This document shows positions 6,701-7,483 of a stretch of DNA of 7,483 bases, in pieces (the stretch's first letter is position 1; each line of letters begins with the position of its first letter). The DNA is taken from contig CABUAP010000061.1 of assembly GCA_902489675.1 (NCBI GenBank), positions 1 through 7,483 on the forward strand. The letters run 5' to 3'. The position numbers and the translations under genes are program-made. The notes under the pieces were generated by a model. The model did no database searches and had not been told where the DNA came from. It saw only the letters and a list, made by a program, of their open reading frames with translations. Source of the stretch: an uncultured Azospirillum sp. Its GTDB lineage: Bacteria; Pseudomonadota; Alphaproteobacteria; RF32; CAG-239.

Positions 6701-7474
6701 GATCTGGAACCGATTAACCGTATGCCGAATTTGCAGCGTCTTGACGTTTCCCAGATGACGCTCCCGGCCGACGCGCTCGACCGGATTGACCCCGATCGTC
6801 TGGCAGCGCTTGAGGTGAGCGGCGACACCGGTTTGGTCATGCGGGCGGAGGAGATCGTTGCCATCCGTCGGCTGCCGCCGTCAAAGGAAAATGATCAGAT
6901 CAGGAAAATGCATGAGTGGCTGACGACGGAAAACAAGGAAGTGCCCTATTTTGTCCGGCAGGTTGTTTTTTACGGAACGGCCGGAGAGATATTGTCCGGC
7001 AAACATCCGCAGGCGGTTACGGCGGAGGAAATCGCCGCCAGGGTCAAAGGCGTGGAAAACTTCATGCTGGACAACTGTGCCAAAATCATCATGGCGGAAG
7101 AACGCGGACACAAAACCGGCAGCGAAAAGGCCGGTCGCGCCGTTTTGGGGGAAAACAAAGGGAAAAAGCTCGGTTTCTATGGCCATGTCACCGGTTATTA
7201 TACGCATAGTCCCGATATTTCCAAAGCCGGCAAAATCGTCAGGTCGGTTTTGACCCGCAGTATCCGCCATCATCCTGATTTTGCCAAAGCGGAAGAACTT
7301 GTTGCCGGCCGTCTGTCCGCGCATGCCCGAAATTTGCAGTTGAATTTCAACAGGCAGCTGACGGATCGGGGACAAACGCTCAAAGCTTACGTCAATGCCG
7401 CACGGTACAACCAAGGTAATGCCGGTTTTAACGCTGCGGTTCGAAAAATGCACGAGTACAAAAGATACGGCTGA
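3722..7474 (+). CDS. Very large PcfJ-like-domain protein with irregular leucine-rich-repeat-like region
   Basis: A single uninterrupted frame encodes 1,250 residues from the ATG at 3722 (1,260 if the ATG at 3692 is used). Residues about 16-95 are strongly charged and helical, probably a coiled coil, and a second Lys/Glu/Arg helix spans 208-235. Residues about 238-348 resemble the PcfJ-like family named after a conjugative-plasmid protein: GHCVG (277-281), YSLR (297-300), Pro-His (310-311), QIKG (323-326) and a C-terminal Tyr336 helix. From about 380 to 1040 the chain is rich in short beta-strand and LxxLxLxxN-like units, for example TLDLSDNRLDDV (571-582), LKVLDLSYM (936-944) and LQRLDVSQM (1004-1012). 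These indicate irregular leucine-rich repeats with an internal duplication. Residues 1050-1250 are helical, basic and unrecognised. No signal peptide or membrane segment is seen, so a cytoplasmic location is inferred. LRR regions usually bind proteins; the function of the PcfJ-like domain is not established. It could be a scaffold, a secreted effector without a classical signal, or a mobile-element or defence protein. The gene has its own strong promoter, and its downstream neighbour is not visible. Confidence 0.9.
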   Translation: MSNQVLLGQALRSIVLKGSKETEERYERELAAAESERKKAEAEFKAAGAVRIKEIKQRIGELSAEIRQAAPQQKRTLGEEIKKLNAEIESLKTPPANRFAYLDSEIKAYAGSQLLFKPLLSPQMLAKYGVAFSFNEQGRLVLDADELRESPLGDKIRSGADYIFERTRELGGKITRAADVNNIVLMDAKRLLSREPEKIDFELIEECHNAFNAEKAEREKKNKELARRREESRTGIRVIKEYSDGYSMVEMLPSPVYDENGKLLHHVSLKYESDEMGHCVGRGGYNDRIGTEGWHFYSLRGPNEDGVLVPHCTISIENGRLAQIKGNSNLAVKNRYVADVRDFVQSLDMPIPNSEKERIGYVKDVNRREVDLFDLQPGTELESLKLAAGDYKGIRLQNVARVGRLSFEGKVDLRDYREAAAIGRIDSLTLETAEDAALYDQVPLNAGKLLITGGILPRHLGRAETVVLGKDAKADFSRDWENVRRLELNDETVLDARRLPVFAEGIKGGVWHHVENLTTFELLNKMLGSEWTTAHCRVENGKTIVDADLDLSGRGLVRLPPDMKNTVVLGTLDLSDNRLDDVSAPLAYPDCERMILRNGFGVYNPDRFEALPYLAEGIDCRPRDVYLENRNLAEVLDKFALIDRARIKNENGRFIIDGDLDLDSLNTFDGSGFPGRNIENIEVTGRFTALSEMTEYPSCRTLCLRALPQDVTVSDQTEKVVFLPSREHISRLKGKNLKRVVFNDCYLTCADLHKFDPGVSYEGTFYLKDEPEAEKPAMQDFSGLRFEGMLTISGTCNIEGISRLPHCKKVNFHGRVTEKELLMLHPETEELLCPDTFDLDMLPAGSRLKYISLNSNFYHRKKEEYTDFLRRASERGIVCGYGIEPDLSDCLLKKVELRWDEKHKDISTLPQAEELCILSPAYDFDNRFLKDASSSLKVLDLSYMRGPVDFSALPRDVALRELSLGDSPMQNDILGQLPKSLESIRFLRCSGNPDLEPINRMPNLQRLDVSQMTLPADALDRIDPDRLAALEVSGDTGLVMRAEEIVAIRRLPPSKENDQIRKMHEWLTTENKEVPYFVRQVVFYGTAGEILSGKHPQAVTAEEIAARVKGVENFMLDNCAKIIMAEERGHKTGSEKAGRAVLGENKGKKLGFYGHVTGYYTHSPDISKAGKIVRSVLTRSIRHHPDFAKAEELVAGRLSAHARNLQLNFNRQLTDRGQTLKAYVNAARYNQGNAGFNAAVRKMHEYKRYG
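4433..4765 (+). other. PcfJ-like domain within the large protein
   Basis: This part encodes residues about 238-348. The run Glu275-Met-Gly-His-Cys-Val-Gly281, then Tyr285, Tyr297-Ser-Leu-Arg300, Pro310-His311 and Gln323-Ile-Lys-Gly326 reproduces the order of conserved positions I associate with PcfJ-like proteins. His278, Cys279 and His311 could form a metal or catalytic site, which is inference. Compared with short family members, there is an Arg-Gly insertion after GHCVG and a longer loop, Gly301 to Val309, before the Pro-His pair. Confidence 0.72.
5282..5707 (+). repeat. Diverged internal protein repeat inside the LRR-like region
   Basis: Residues 521-551 (5282-5374) and 634-662 (5621-5707) align. 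Glu-Leu-Leu-Asn-Lys matches Glu-Val-Leu-Asp-Lys at the start. RVENGKTIVDADLDL then matches RI(KN)ENGRFIIDGDLDL, with a two-residue insertion in the second copy and a four-residue difference in the linker. The unit length is about 110 residues. The DNA copies are well diverged, so this is an old duplication rather than a recent slippage repeat. Confidence 0.7.
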
Positions 7475-7483
7475 CCGGCTGCA

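Overview
The window is a bacterial chromosomal segment with compact gene spacing, moderate G+C content, sigma70-type promoter hexamers and Shine-Dalgarno sites. It is built around two housekeeping aminoacyl-tRNA synthetase genes. I cannot assign a phylum from the sequence alone. A Gram-negative, possibly host-associated bacterium is plausible but unproven. No tRNA, rRNA, insertion sequence or CRISPR array was seen.

Layout. Positions 1-341 (minus strand) hold the N-terminal part of a Pol beta-type nucleotidyltransferase-like protein that runs off the left edge. A short divergent promoter region (342-459) contains a 19-bp near-palindrome lying over a good minus-strand promoter. It separates this gene from a plus-strand flavodoxin-fold reductase (460-1086) whose compact cysteine cluster resembles that of iron-sulfur flavoproteins. 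A 15-bp-stem hairpin (1099-1133) ends this gene and, in the opposite direction, trpS (1153-2169, minus). trpS and serS (2267-3544, plus) are divergent and share a 97-bp AT-rich control region. serS ends in a clear intrinsic terminator (3552-3585).

The right half (3722-7474) is one very large gene of 1,250 codons, driven by its own perfect-consensus promoter (TTGACA, 16-bp spacer, TATAAT). The predicted protein has an N-terminal coiled coil, a PcfJ-like domain (GHCVG, YSLR and QIKG motifs), a long irregular leucine-rich-repeat-like region with an internal duplication, and a basic helical C-terminal domain I do not recognise. It has no signal peptide or membrane segment.

The two synthetases supply Trp-tRNA and Ser-tRNA for translation. 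The nucleotidyltransferase and flavoprotein genes look like independent units with no evident pathway link to them. The large PcfJ/LRR-like protein is the least conventional item and the best candidate for undescribed biology; its function cannot be told from this window.
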